From contig JAJIRX010000602.1 in assembly GCA_023853785.1 (NCBI GenBank), forward strand, positions 205,663-269,662: a stretch of DNA of 64,000 nt, read 5' to 3'. The DNA is from Psilocybe azurescens. Its lineage: Eukaryota; Basidiomycota; Agaricomycetes; Agaricales; Agrocybaceae. This document shows positions 1 through 13,800 of this stretch, piece after piece (position 1 is the stretch's first letter; every line of letters begins with the position of its first letter). The notes under the pieces were generated by a model. That model was given only the letters and a program-made list of their open reading frames with translations, was not told the DNA's origin and did not search any database. The translations under genes were made by a program, and so were the position numbers.

Positions 1-1770
1 CTTCATCCAGATCACCTTGATCACCTCCCTGGCTAAATTGTGTCCTGAGCACAAGAGCAAGATCGCTGAGTGACATGTATCGATCAGGACGGGGTGCAGG
101 TCGGAGCTCAAGAGCTTTCCTGTAGAGAGAAATTGCTTCATCCAGATCACTTTGTTCACCGTGTAGGTTGAATTGCGTATGCAATGCATTAGCAAGATTG
201 CTGAGCGACATGGACCGATCAGGATGGGGTGCAGGTCGGAGCTCAAGAGCTTGCCTGTGGAGAGAGATTGCTTCATCCAGATCGCTTTGTTCACCTCCTT
301 GGTTGAATCGTGTCCACAGTACACGACCAAGATTACTGAGTGACATGGATCGATTAGGATGGGGTGCAGGTCGGAGCTGAAGTGCTTGCCGGTTGAGGGA
401 GATGGCTTCATCCAGATCACCTTGTTCACCGCCTTGGACGAATCGTGTCCATAGTACATTAGCAAGATTATTGAGCGACACGAAGCGTTTGGGATGGGGT
501 TCAGGTCGGAGCTCAAGAGCTTGCCTGTGGAAGAGAGATGGCTTCAATGAGATTACTTTGTTCACCGTGTTGGTTGAATTGCGTATGCAGTGCATTAGCA
601 AGATTGCTGAGCGACATGGACCGATTAGGATGGGGTGCAGGTCGGAACTCGAGAGATTGCCTATGCAGAGAAACAGCTTCATCTAGATCACCTTGTTCGC
701 CACCTTGGATGAATTGTGTCCACAGTGCATTAGCAAGATTGCTAAGTGACACGGAGTGTTCAGGATGGGGTGCAGGTCGGAGCTCAAGGGCTTGCCTGTA
801 GAGAGAGATGGCTTCAACGAGATTACTCTGTTCACCATATTGGTTGAATTGCGTATACAATGCGTTGGCAAGATTGCCGAGCGACATAGATCGATCGCTG
901 GAATGGGGTGCAGGTCGGAGCTCAAGAGCTTGCCTGTGGAGAGAGATGGCTTCAATAAGATTACTTTGTTCACCGTGTTGGTTGAATTGCGTATGCAGCG
1001 CGGTAGCAAGGTTGCTGAGCGACATTGGATCGATCAGGGTGGGGTGCAGGTCGGAGCTCAAGAGCTTGCCTGTTGAGGGAGATGGCTTCATCCAGATCAC
1101 TTTGTTCACCGCCTTGGCTAAATCGTGTCCACAGCGCACTAGCAAGATTATTGAGTGACATGGAGTGTTCAGGATGAGGTGCAGGTTGGAGCTCAAGGGC
1201 TTGCCTGTAGAGAGAGATAGCTTCGACGAGATTACTTTGTTCACCATGTTGATTAAATTGTGTAAACAGTGCGTTAGCAAGATCGCAAAGCGACATGGAT
1301 CGATCAGGGTGGGGTGCAGGTCGGAGCTCAAGAGCTTGCCTGTTGAGGTAGATAGCTTCATCCAGATCACTTTGTTCACCGCCTTGGCTAAATCGTGTCC
1401 ACAGTGTGTTAGCAAGATTATTGAGCAACATGGACCGATCATCATGGGGTGCAAGTAGGAGCTCGAGAGCTTGCCTGTGAAGAGAGATGGCTTCATCCAA
1501 ATCACTTCGTTCACCTCCTCGGTTGAATTTTGTCCACAGTGCGGTAGCAAGATTGTTGAGCAACATGGATCGATCAAGATCCGGTGCAAGTGGGAGCTCG
1601 AGAGCTTGCTTGTAGAGGACAATGGCTTCATCGAAGTCACTTTGTTCACCTGTGTGGTGGAATCGCGTCTGCAGTGTGTTAGCAAGATTGTTGAGCGACA
1701 TGGATCGATCGGGATGGGGTGAAAACCGGAGTTCGACGGCTTGTCTGTGGCAGCAAATGGCCTCGTCGAG
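1..1770 (-). repeat. TPR-coding tandem array A, 135-bp unit
   Basis: About 13 head-to-tail copies of a 135-bp (45-codon) unit, recognisable on the plus strand by the recurring block ggtgcaggtcggagctcaag. Units differ by substitutions and a few indels. The array continues beyond the left edge. Confidence 0.9.
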
Positions 1771-2932
1771 ATCACTTTGCCGACCGTCATGCTCAAATCG
1801 CACCGCCAGCAGAGAAGCAAGATTGTCGATGCAAGCAATGTAATTCTCAGTTCTATCAGACCTTTCTGCAATTGCTTTACGCAAGAGTGTCACTGCGGTA
1901 TCAACGTCATCCATGTTGCCGGACGTGGTGAACCGTTCGTAGAGTTCGATGGCGGAGGAAAATTGTTCATGAGCACTTGTGACAGTTCTCGTATCTTCGG
2001 TATTCCCGGCTTCCAGCCGAGCCAATGCTCTTCGAAGATCGGAAATATCGCCCGTTAAGTTCAATCGTTCTATTAACAACCCTCAGAGTTACATCCGAGT
2101 GTCCGTCAACGAACGTTGCCAAACTTGCTCAGTGCGAGATATTATGACGTCTTGCAGGCTAGAAATAGCTTCGCCTAGATTACTGGTAGTCGTATCATGC
2201 AAATGGTTAAACCGATTGTTGAATGAGGAAAATCACGGTGTTTAGGACATGAACGGGAGTCGACTTCTGGAAATTTATCAAAATTCCTTCGCCAATTCCA
2301 GTGTATCTTGTGTTTCGGTCTCGTCCTCCTGTCTAATGACGGTAGTGTCCTAATTAGGACTTATGACTTGGTCTGGGTTCTGAAGGCAAAGAGACGAACA
2401 TTTCATATAATCTTCATTCTGATTGGTGTACATGAATCTGACACCCGAGGCAGACGCAAGATATTTCATGGCATCAATTTGGCGTGTATGCGTCATTGGA
2501 CGGCTATCGAAACCTTAGTGAAACAGGAAGATCGCGGTGTCAAAGTTTGAAAGTGATAAATCTAGCTTGCATTCTGCCATGAGCGAGGTGGCAGGAGCAT
2601 GGATCTCGGATGCTTCTTCTTCACCGTTAATTAAGTTCTGTATTATATGGCATTATTAACACGTTCAGGGAAGCGAGAAAACTTCAATTTACTTACATCT
2701 ATTGCAATGGGGTTGTTTCCATCAATGTCTCGTTGTCTGCACTCCATCCAGTCGGTCGTCCACCTTTGACCTGCTCTTCATTAGATTGCGATGCATCGAA
2801 TGTAGTAAAAACGTACTAAAAGTGATGGGCTCTCGCATGTACTTGATTCTGCACTGTTGCTTTCGCCATGATATCTGCACACACATACTGTTAGAAACGA
2901 CAACAATCACCAAATCGGTGATACGAACGTGA
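1..2932 (-). pseudogene. TPR-CHAT family gene, copy A (5' part; 3' end lies outside the window)
   Basis: The minus strand encodes a non-repetitive N-terminal region (about 2640-1770) followed by about 13 tandem 45-residue TPR units of the LDEAISLHRQALELRP type that run off the left edge. The CHAT protease part expected from copies B and D is not in the window. Short exon-like sequence matching the 5' exons of B lies at about 2700-2932. Compared with B, copy A lacks about 80 bp near 2220, has in-frame stops at 2089-2091 and 2083-2085, and has one-base insertions near 1025 and 535 that split the repeat frame. A three-base insertion near 895 keeps the frame. The stops and deletion indicate a pseudogene; the one-base indels alone could be sequence error. 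It lies downstream of, and co-directional with, ankyrin copy A'. Confidence 0.8.
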
Positions 2933-4080
2933 ACTTCGACAATATGAGATCCTAGCTCTTGGATGGGGACGCATCTAATTTGCTATCGGGTAATGACTCT
3001 ATCATAGTGGTGAGATGGTTATAAGTCGTCGATAGAGGAAGGCCATACTGGAAGCCAACTCAGTTGGGGGTTGTATGTGGGGCTTTGCAAAGAGACGGCA
3101 AACTTGGTACAGCCGTCAAGATAAGTTTAATCCAATTCCTTCCACTCTGCTATATGTGCATAGCACGGACATTGAAGCAGACTATCCTTGTGGCATCCAC
3201 GATTTAGGTTTGTAAATTTAGATAGAGAATATAGGATTGCGGATTATGAGGGGTATGAGTTAAGAGTAAGTTATGATTGACGGTGTGTCCTATAATTCCT
3301 GACACGCCGGCACCGGCATCGGCACTGTTGACTTCTTTTCTCTCCCCCAACCATGACACGTCTTAAATATCTTTATCTGGCCAATAGCAGGATACTGCTC
3401 TCTTTTCTGCAATGATTCGATATGGACAGGCGGACGGGTTTATTCAGAAAAGTGTGATAGATCATATTCGTCTCTTAAAATGGCCCATTAAAGGTACAAT
3501 CTCGGCTTAGAGACGTCAGAAATTACCCTCTGTCTTTCATATTTTCACTTGTTCTGTGTCATTGTAAACCACTGTTCTCACTTTCAGCGAAATATAATAT
3601 CCTTCTTCAAAGTACCCTTTTCAAGCGTACTTCAGTTAGAAAAGATGGCCCACACGAATAGGTATTTTGTCGGTGAGTTGCCTTGTCAAGTAAAGCCCTC
3701 TCTTTCTCTGAAGTTTAACATCATACTCCGGACGCTTGCTTGGCCTCAAACGGCTCTTGAGCTACATTTCGTGACGAATCTTTCAGCCAATATCTCGTAG
3801 CCATTTCATCGTCTCGTCAGAGTTGCACAGGTACATCTCTACTCCACCCCGGAAGATGCTGTTCAGTGGCTTGTGGTTCATATATATGAAAAACGAGCCC
3901 TTGACCTGTGCTTCTGGGGTACCAATATGCCGCCGCGTTAATTGAAAATATTCACATATGTATGCCCAACATTTGTCCAATGTGTTTTATAAATTACATA
4001 TTGACACCGCATGAGAGAGTCAAGTAAGCTCGAAAAAGAAAATTCGACATGTTTTATCTGATCCGAAATAAGTTAACTGT
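2933..4080. other. Conserved spacer between TPR-CHAT A and ankyrin A'
   Basis: No convincing gene. The stretch is homologous in sequence and order to 15600-16615 and, reverse-complemented, to 51170-52240, so it is part of the duplicated module. Short ORFs here (for example 3549-3800) are not conserved as full reading frames between the copies. The hairpin and CTAA signature seen in the other two copies is degraded here, around 3900-3930. Confidence 0.7.
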
Positions 4081-7000
4081 CTAGAGGAACACCAGGAGGT
4101 GGACAAAAGAGAAGGTGCTAGTAACCTTTGGTGTTCCGATTGTTATTATTGCTCGCGTACGTGCCGACGTTTCTGGGTGCGGGAGCGGGAAAACTGCTAC
4201 TTGTAGTATGCAGCTGAGTTGTACGGATTGGGCAGGAAAGTAAGCAAATAAGCACGTAGCCGTAGCCTCCGTATGTGATATTTCCAGAAAAGGGCCTCTA
4301 CAGATGGAGAGAAGACCGGGCGGTGGTAACGACGCATGAGGAGGAATTCGAAGAAGAGGATGGTACGAACTTGCTCGCATCCAGCACGACCTTGGTTATC
4401 CGCGTGAAAGACCGCCTGACAGCGCAATGCAGAGGCGTCTGCCCATCCACATCGCGTATCTGGAGGAATGTCGGTATCGCTGTCGCCGACAAGTAGTCAA
4501 GAATCGCTCTAAGCAAATCGACATTCCCTTCTTCACCGCTAAATGCAAAAGGCTGTGGTGAAACACAAAGGAATTGTTAGCCTGTGATATACGTAATTGA
4601 AAGTTTCGATGAAAGACGAGCTGGCTTACAGTGTTGAACCGGCCCTTGGATTGCTGTTTCAGCAGCCCTTCATTAATCTCCCTCGATAGCTTCAGCAGGA
4701 AATGCTCCAACACGATTTTGTTGTTTCCGTCACATATGTAATGATAGATATTCCATCTAAATGCGAGAACGTCAGACGTCGACAATAAGCAGATTTTTAT
4801 CGGCGAACGAACCCTGTGTTAGAATCCTGCTCCTCCGGAGAAAGGTTGTTCGATAGGAGATAGGAGATGATCTTGCTATTACAGCCATTCTGCGGAGCAA
4901 ATAATAGCATGTTTGATATCGACAAATTTGATTCTACATAAAAAGAAAGCATATTCAATAAAATTGCAGACGAGGCACAATCATAAGAAGAAAATTGACT
5001 GTGCTCAACGCTTGAGCCATCAGGTCTGGCTTCACCTTTTCCAGCAGTTTTGTCATCTCGACATCGTTTCCAATCATTGCAGCGACGAGCGGAAATTCGC
5101 CTAGAGAATTAACCGTTCAACCTAACAACACCGCCAACCGGCCCTCAGCATCATCCATCGTCAACGAGTCAGAAGCCTCTGCTCCTCTGCCATCGAACAA
5201 GACCCGCCTCGTCCATCGCGCCTTCTCATCTCCATGTGTAGCAATTGAAGTAGAATAAGCTTTGTATGCGGCAAACGGTCTGTCCAACCCGAGGTACTCA
5301 ATAAAGCCCTTCGCATCCAGTCGAATTGCCTTCCACAAAAGCGGAACCGTCTTTGTCTCCTGGCCCGCATCAGTCGCTGCGTCGGAGTCGTTCTTCCGCG
5401 TCAAATTTATGCGTTTCTTCCCGTGCACGTTTAGACCCAGGTGCATCTTGTTCGCGTCATTAATAGCGGCCGGTGATTCTTCTTCTGCTTTCTCGACGAT
5501 GTTCTTCTTGACCAATACAGTGTCCAGACCTTCACCCGTCCTGCGTATATACTCGTCCAAAATGTCCACTTGGTCATGAAGGAGGGTAGCAAATAAAAAT
5601 ATCGCCATAGTAGCGAAGGGGCGCATCCGGCGTAGTTGTTTGTATTGATAACGCAAGGAACTGGTATAGGTCGGCGATGTGCACAAACGCGTCCAAATCG
5701 CGCTTTCCTGACTGCCTTGGACAAGGGCGGGGCCAGTCCTACTTTCGGCCTGACCCATTCATCGCTTCCAGCCGGATTTGCCCACCTCATGGCAACCTCC
5801 GGCATCTTCCTGGGGTCGACAGTACACTGAACGGCCGACAGCCCAGTAGCGATGTCAATAAACTTGATCTCTTGTTGGTCAACGGTCATATCTGAATCAT
5901 CCGATCCGCAACTTTCATTGTCAGAACCATCATCATCTTGAAAATACAGACGGGTGAGCACGTTTTGAGCCAGAACACAACAAATGAACCACACCTAAAT
6001 GCATATCGAGGTCAAATTTAATCCTGTCTTTCTTGTCAGCGGGATGATATTGAGCTGTGGCTATTGCAAGAATAAGTTTTGCTGTGGACCAACGGCGGCC
6101 TGCGATCGCAGTATTTCTTGTAAAATCCTTTCCAGCCCTTGTCCTCGTCTTCGCCGTCGGGCTTAACCATAGGACTGACTCTCGTAAACCTGTATATCCT
6201 GCGTCAGTTCAGTATTTGGGTCAGGTGGAAAAAATTATAACGGCCGCACTGTAGGGTCGATCTTCGAACGCTCGAGGGCTGGAACATAGATCTCTAATGA
6301 CCTTTGGGAATACTTGGCCAACCTGACTTCATACGAGGGAGATCGACGAGTCATTTCGACTGTATTGCATTGGCGCATTAAGGCCACAACGGCGTGAGGG
6401 TTCGCCCATACTCGATTGCCTGATTTGCGATGAATGAATGTGCATATATTCATATAAAAAGATCATTTTACCATCGTATGCACAACACGGAGCGTCGATA
6501 TCAAACCCAGCGAGGATTTCAGCTGGCGATTGGTACAAACGCAAGACAATTTGCACTGATCGATAAGGATATTGAGCTAAAAATGCGCCAATTAGATGAA
6601 GCCCCATGATAAAAGAAAAGAAAACGTACAATGGATGGAAACAGTATGCTTGGTGCGGATACAGGTGACATCCCAGGGCACAGAATCTCGAACAGCTTCG
6701 TATATCTCCTTGATCTTGACTTCTGCCTGTAATGAAGCGTTAACAAGAAACAAGACATGTGGAACAGAAAGTAAGAAAATATCACGTACCTGGTCTGGAG
6801 CCATATCCCACAAGAAAAGATCGACATCTGAAGTCGGGTACGCATTCGAATGGTAGTACTTTCTGATAGCACACTTCGAAACCGTATTGCCTTCCAAAAG
6901 AGGCGTCAAACACGCCAGGAAAGATCCGCCTGCGGCAACAACACTGATCGCTCTGCGAAAATCGTCCAGTTCTTCTTGAATTCTTCGACATCAGAAACTG

Positions 7001-7296
7001 TGAATGGCGTCCCTTCAACTCTCCTGTCGTCGTCGGTAACTGGCATGACATATTTAGCAGAAAGACCCTCTTTCCCTTCAACGACTCGAGCCCTGATGGT
7101 CCTGACAGTAGCTGGAGCATCGAACACGTCGACCAGGCCGACGTGGGGGTTGGAAAGACGTGCATTCTTCTTGTCGGTCGCGAACAACCTCGTCGTCGAG
7201 AGATGGCTGCAAGACCACATCAAGCGACACCCTTGGCTCCGCCGGCAACGCGTTAACGCGCTCAATGCAATATTCGATTTCGATAGTGGGTTGCAT
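4081..7296 (-). pseudogene. Ankyrin/NTase-like gene, copy A' (internally deleted)
   Basis: The start at 7296 gives MQPTIEIEYCIERVNALP, matching copies C and D'. A deletion of about 14 nt near 7190 then breaks the frame. The nucleotidyltransferase-like exons follow to about 6240 (the SDVDLFLWD-type and FDIDAPCC motifs remain readable). Sequence then jumps to pieces that in B' lie near 19.3 kb and 18.66 kb, so about 2.3 kb and 0.6 kb of ankyrin-coding sequence are missing. The C-terminal ankyrin part continues through 5994-5117 and 4785-4298 (IRDVDGQTPLHCAVRR). With large deletions and shifts no full product is possible. It lies upstream of and co-directional with TPR-CHAT A. Confidence 0.8.
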
Positions 7297-7852
7297 GGTT
7301 AAGGAAGCCTAGGATTCGTGTGGTGGGTAGCCGTGGTCCTTGCCCAGTATTCCAGGTCCACCTTGTCGGACTCATTGAAAAGCCTGCCGATAACTCATTG
7401 ACTCGTCGCGTTGGCTGGTTAGCGCAAACTGATGCGTCCTTCCAAAAAAAGAGTTGTTAAAGTGGTCCCGCCCTATCCCGAGTCAGCCCCCGGTGAACAA
7501 CCAGTGAATTTGAGTAGAATAGAATAGAATTCATGAATCATAATCAAGTGTCCGCGATTCGTTCCTGTCGGCTAATATGCCTGTATGATCTGGCTTGAGC
7601 TGACTCCGCTGAGTGTCCACACGCAGTTGAGACATGTGACTGCTCTGTACAAGAGGAGGGAAATTCTTATGAAAGATGGTCACGAGCTTACATGAATATG
7701 GGGTTTCATGCGCAGTTCCAGTCATGGAAACATTCCGCCATTCATAAACTCTTGACCGGGGAGAGCAGACATTCAAAGTTCTGAACTTTGAGGGTGCGTT
7801 TACACAATTATCAAGCAGGTGGGTACATCAAATTCTTTCTACAGCTTGTATC
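7297..7852. other. Intergenic region between ankyrin A' and TPR-CHAT B
   Basis: No gene seen. It is the upstream region of A' (minus strand) and the downstream region of B. It contains a short AT-rich stretch near 7510-7545. Confidence 0.6.
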
Positions 7853-10800
7853 TCATTTTCCCATATGAATAAAAGGAACCCATCGCCGGAATGAAACATT
7901 CCGAGAGCGTAACTCCTTGACCGCGATATGAAGTGCATACGCAGACTTCGTCACATCTGGTTCGCGAGCCGGTTTGCCCTCAGGGCCACGGAAAAGTTCT
8001 CTATAAAATGCGTCTGCGATAGTAGGCCCATCTCTGTCCATCATTTCCCTAGCCAATGTTATTAGAATTTATGTTCATTGGAGTATGCCAGCGAGAAAGA
8101 AACATACCACATGGTAGCAACAACCCGCCGAAATCCTGAAAACAGCAGGCATGCAGCTAGACTCATCGCTTCATCCGGTATATTTTGGTCACCCGTCGCC
8201 GTCTCACAAGCGCACAGAAACGCAAGTGATCCATTCGGCATCTTCTCCTGCATAATCCTCGAGATCCGCAGTAGTCCATCGGACAGCTTCAGTCCGCTGT
8301 CCAGAGGTTTCAATGGATTTTGCATGCCATGACATGCAAAGTGGACGACAGACACAGTCGAAAGACGGGAGGCGACATCTTCGATCTCTGCAGGTGATCC
8401 AGGGACACCTAATTCCACGAGAGCGTCACTAGACACGTACTGCCGAATTTTATTTAACTCGTCTTTTGTAGAAGCCAATTGTTGAGATTCGATGACTGCC
8501 ATCATTCGAAACGTTTCGGTGGTGGACGCAGATGGCTCAGAAAGAAGTGCGCCTACAGTTGGAGTATATGAAGAAATGAAGTAATCTGGAGCGCAATCGA
8601 TAGCTAGGGCGCTATCATAGTTGCCCGCAGCGTGGATGGGAAGGAAAAGTAAACAGACCGGTTGGGCACCATTGCAAGAGTGGCAGGTCATCGGATTTCT
8701 GTGTCGGCTCATAAGTCGACCAATCATTTGCTGAAAAGTATTGACCAGACCTTGATATTCAGGCAATCGATGATCGGCTTCACTAATTCGTCCCAAATCA
8801 TTTTCAAAACGGATTTGAAGGTGCCGTCCGAGCCTCCACCATCATTCTCAAAGCTTATTCCTCGCTCTTCACCTAGGAGCTTGACGATTGTGTCTCGGGT
8901 TTGATCAATGAACAATCGTGATATCACCGACTGAGAGGTAGCCATACGGACGCTATCAACGAGTATCTTCAAGATAGGAGTGTGTAAGTTTGGAAGGGGG
9001 ATGTGATGAATGTTTGTTGACGTCATGATGAGACAGTGACTGCGAACATTATTTTCGATGAGAAAGACAACTGGGTGTTCGGATGCGGCTGGTTTGAGTG
9101 AGGATAAACGAGGAGGGAGTAGAAAATCCTGGAACCCATCTAATTCCCTGACTTTGAGAATATTTTGATCCCATTCTTCATTAAGGCGATTAAGTCGGGA
9201 AGCCTCCTGGTCTATGGATAACTTTTTCCGATTGTCTAGAAGTCCAGCTGTGGCATCACGATGAGATCCATTCTCGAGCTCGTTAGCAATATCTTGTAGC
9301 CTATCTGCCAATCCTGGACCATTTGGTACGATCTTGCGGAGTCGATGGAAAGGAGAGCGGAGAGATAGGACCTGTGACCAGAAGATGCCGCGACCAGCTT
9401 CCAAAAATTCTATAGCTTTGTCTAAATTTCCGGAGAGAATAGCGCATATAGATGCATCACGGGCTAAGCCATCGGTGCCTGTGGTCAAGGCTTTCTGTCG
9501 TGATTGTACATCCAAACTCAAAGCGGCGACTTGTGGCAAAGCCTGTAGGGCGGCTTCATATGCATGAATTGCAGAGCTATGTTGGCTTTGGACAGCGAGA
9601 GCTATCCATCTCTTTGAAAAATTTGAGACGATGAGATGGAGGTTGGAATAAGTATTGTGCAGCAGCGGAGAAGAAAGACATCGCCTCATCGAGAACATGT
9701 TGTTCACCTCCTTGGATGAATTGTGTCCACAGTGCGTTAGCGAGATCATTGAGCGACGTGGAGCGTTCGGGATGGGGTGCAAGTCTGAGCTGGAGAGCTT
9801 GTCTATGCAGAGAAATGGCTTCATCAAAATCACTTCGTTCACCGTTTTGTTTGAATTGGGTCTGGAATGCGTGAGCAAGATTGCTGAGCGACATAGATCG
9901 ATCAGGATGGGGTGCAGGTCTGAGCCCAAGAGCTTGCTTGTGGAGAGAGATCGCTTCATCCAGATCACCTTGTTCACCGTGTTGGTTGAATTGCATATGC
10001 AGCGCAACAGCAAGATTGCTGAGCAGCATAGATCGATCAGCATGGGGTGCAGGTCGGATCTCAAGAGCTTGCCTGTTGAGAGAGATTGCTTCATCCAGAT
10101 CAAGTTGATCACCTCTTTGGCTAAATCGTGTCCTCAGTACAAGAGCAAGATTGTTGCACGACACGGAACGTCCAGGATGAGGTGCAGGTCGGAGCTCAAG
10201 AGCTTGCCTGTGGAGGGAGATTGCTTCATCCAGATCACCTTGTTTACCGTGTTGGCCGAATCGTGTCCACAGTACGAGAGCAAGATTGTTGAGTAACATG
10301 GAATGTTCAGGATGGGGTGCAGGTTGAAGCTCAAGAGCTTGTCTGAGGGAAGAGATCGCTTCATCCAAATCACATTGTTCACCTCGTCGGTTGAATTGGG
10401 TATACAATGCATAAGCGAGATTATTGAGCGACATGGAATGTTCAGGATGGGGTGCTGGTCGGAGCTCAAGAGCTTGCTTATCGAGAGAGATCGCTTCGTC
10501 CAGATCAACTTGATCACCTAGTTGTCTAAATTGTGTCTGCAGTACAAGAGCAAGATTGCTGAGCAACGTGGAAAATCCAGGATGAGGCGCAGGTCGGAGC
10601 TCAAGAGCCTGCTTGTGGAGAGAGATTGCTTCATCCAGATCACGTTGATCACCGTGTTGGTTGAATTGCATACGCAGCGCATTAGCAAGATTATTGAGTG
10701 ACTTGGAACGTTGAGGATGGGGTGCAGGTCGAAGCTCAAGAGCTTGCCTGTTGAGAGCGATTGCTTCGTCCAGATCAACTTGATCACCTCCTTGGCTAAA

Positions 10801-13800
10801 TCGCGTTGTCAGCACAAGTGAAAAATTGCTAAGCAACGTCGAACGTTCAGGATGAGGTGCAGGTCGGAGCTCAAGAGCTTGCTTGTGGAGAGAGATTGCT
10901 TCATCCAGACCACGTTGATCACCGTGTTGGTGGAATTGCATATGCAGTGCACTAGCAAGATTATTGAGTGACTTGGAACGTTGAGGATGGGGTGCAGGTC
11001 GGAGTTCAAGAGCTTGCCTGTCGAGAGAGATTGCTTCATCCAGATCGACTTGATCACCTCCTTGGCTAAATCTTGTTGTCAGCACAAGAGAAAAATTGCT
11101 AAGCAACGTCGAACGTTCAGGATGAGGTGCAGGTCGGAGCTCAAGAGCTTGCTTGTGGAGAGAGATTGCTTCATCCAGACCACGTTGATCACCGTGTTGG
11201 TGGAATTGCATATGCAGTGCACTAGCAAGATTATTGAGTGACGTGGAACGTTCAGGATGGGGTGCAGGTCGGAGCTCAAGAGCTTGCCTGTCGAGACAGA
11301 TCGCTTCATCCAGATCGACTTGATCACCTCCTTGGCTAAATCTTGTTGTCAGCACAAGAGAAAGATTGCTAAGCAACGTCGAACGTTCAGGATGAGGTGC
11401 AGGTCGGAGCTCAAGAGCTTGCTTGTGGAGAGAGATTGCTTCATCCAGATCACATTGATCACCGTGTTGGTTGAATTGCATATGCAGTGCACTAGCAAGA
11501 TTATTGAGTGACGTAGAATGTTCAGGATGGGGTGCAGGTCGGAGCTCAAGAGCTTGCCTGTCGAGACAGATCGCTTCGTCCAGATCAACTTGATCACCTC
11601 CTTGTCTAAATCGTGTCCGTAGTACAAGAGCAAGATTGCTAAACGACATGGAACGTCCAGGATGAGGTGCAGGTCGGAGCTCAAGAGCTTGCTTGTGGAG
11701 AGAGATTGCTTCATCCAGATCACGTTGAGCACCATGTTGATTGAATTGCATATGCAGTGCACTAGCAAGATTATTGAGTGACGTGGAATGTTCAGGATGG
11801 GGTGCAGGTCGGAGCTCAAGAGCTTGCCTGTTGAGAGCGATTGCTTTGTCCAGATCAACTTGATCACCTCCTTGTCTAAATCGTGTCCGCAGTACAAGAG
11901 CAAGATTGCTAAACGACATGGAACGTCCAGAATGAGGTGCAGGTCGGAGCTCAAGAGCTTGCCTGTGGAGAGAGATTGCTTCATCCAGATCACGTTGAGC
12001 ACCGTGTTGATTGAATTGCATATGCAGTGCACTAGCAAGATTATTGAGTGATGTGGAACGTTGAGGATGGGGTGCAGGTCGGAGTTCAAGAGCTTGCCTG
12101 TCGAGAGAGATTGCTTCATCCAGATCGACTTGATCACCTTCTTGGCTAAATCGTGTTGTCAGCACAAGTGAAAAATTGCTAAGCAACGTCGAACGTTCAG
12201 GATGAGGTGCAGGTCGGAGCTCAAGAGCTTGCTTGTGGAGAGATTGCTTCATCCAGACCACGTTGATCACCGTGTTGGTGGAATTGCATATGCAGTGCAC
12301 TAGCAAGATTATTGAGTGACGTGGAACGTTCAGGATGGGGTGCAGGTCGGAGTTCAAGAGCTTGCCTGTCGAGACAGATCGCTTCGTCCAGATCAACTTG
12401 ATCACCTCCTTGTCTGAATCGTGTCTTCAGTACAAGAGCAAGATTGCTAAGCAACATGGAACATCCAGGATGAGGTGCAGGTCGGAGCTCAAGAGCTTGC
12501 CTGTGGAGAGAGATTGCTTCATCCAGATCACGTTGATCACCGTGTTGATTGAATTGGATATGCAGTGCACTAGCAAGATTATCGAGTGACTTGGAACGTT
12601 GAGGATGGGGTGCAGGTCGGAGCTCAAGAGCTTGCCTGTGGAGAGAGATTACTTCATCCAGACAACGTTGATCGCCGTGTTGGCTAAATTGTGCTGTCAG
12701 TACCAGAGCAAGATTGCTAAACGACATGGAACGTCCAGGATGAGGTGCAGGTCGGAGCTCAAGAGCTTGCCTGTGGAGAGAGATTGCTTCATCCAGATCA
12801 CGTTGATCACCATGTTGGTTGAATTGTGTATGCAGTGCATTAGCAAGATCGCTGAGCGACATGGATTGACCAGAATGCGGTGCAGGTCGGAGTTCAAGAG
12901 CTTGCCTGTAGAGAGAGATTGCTTCATCCAGATCACGTTGGTCACCATGTTGGTTGAATTGTGTACGCAGTGCACCAGCAAGATCATTGAGTGACGTGGA
13001 ATGTTCAGGATGGGGTGCAGGTCGGAGCTCAAGTGCTTGCCTGTTGAGAGAGATTGCTTCATCCAGATCACCTTGTTTACCATGTTGGTTGAATTGTGTC
13101 CATAGTACAAGAGCAAGATTCCTGAGCGACATGGATCGACCAGGATGGGGTGCAGGACGGAGCTCAAGGGCTTGCCTGTGGAGAGAGATTGCTTCGTCCA
13201 GATCATCTTGTTCACCGTGTTTGTTGAATCGTGTCTGCAGTGCATCAGCAAGATTATTGAGTGACACGGAGCGTTTAAGATGGGGTGCAGGTCGGAGCTC
13301 AAGAGCTTGCCTGTGGAGAGAAATGGCTTCAAAAGATTACTTCCTTCACCGTTTTGGTTGAATTGTGTATGCAGTGCATTAGCAAGATCGCTCAGCAACA
13401 CAGATCGACCAGGATGGGGTGCAGGTCGGAGTTCAAGAGCCTGCCTGTGGAGAAAGATTGCTTCATCCAGATCACGTTGATCACCATGTTCGTTGAATTG
13501 GGTATATAGTGTATTAGCTAGATCATTGAGCGATATGGAACGTTCAGGATGCAGTGCAGGTCTGAGTATAAGAGCTTGCCTGTTGAGAGCGATTGCTTCG
13601 TCCAGATCACCTTGTTTACCATGTTGTTCGAATTGTTTCCACATTACTAGAGCAAGATTGCTGAGTGAAATGGATCGACCAGGATGCCATGCAGGTCGGA
13701 GCTCAAGAGCTTGCCTGTAGAGAGAGATCACTTCATCCAGATTACCTTGTTCACCATGATAGGTGAATCGTGTCTGCAATGTGTTCGCAAGATTATTGAG

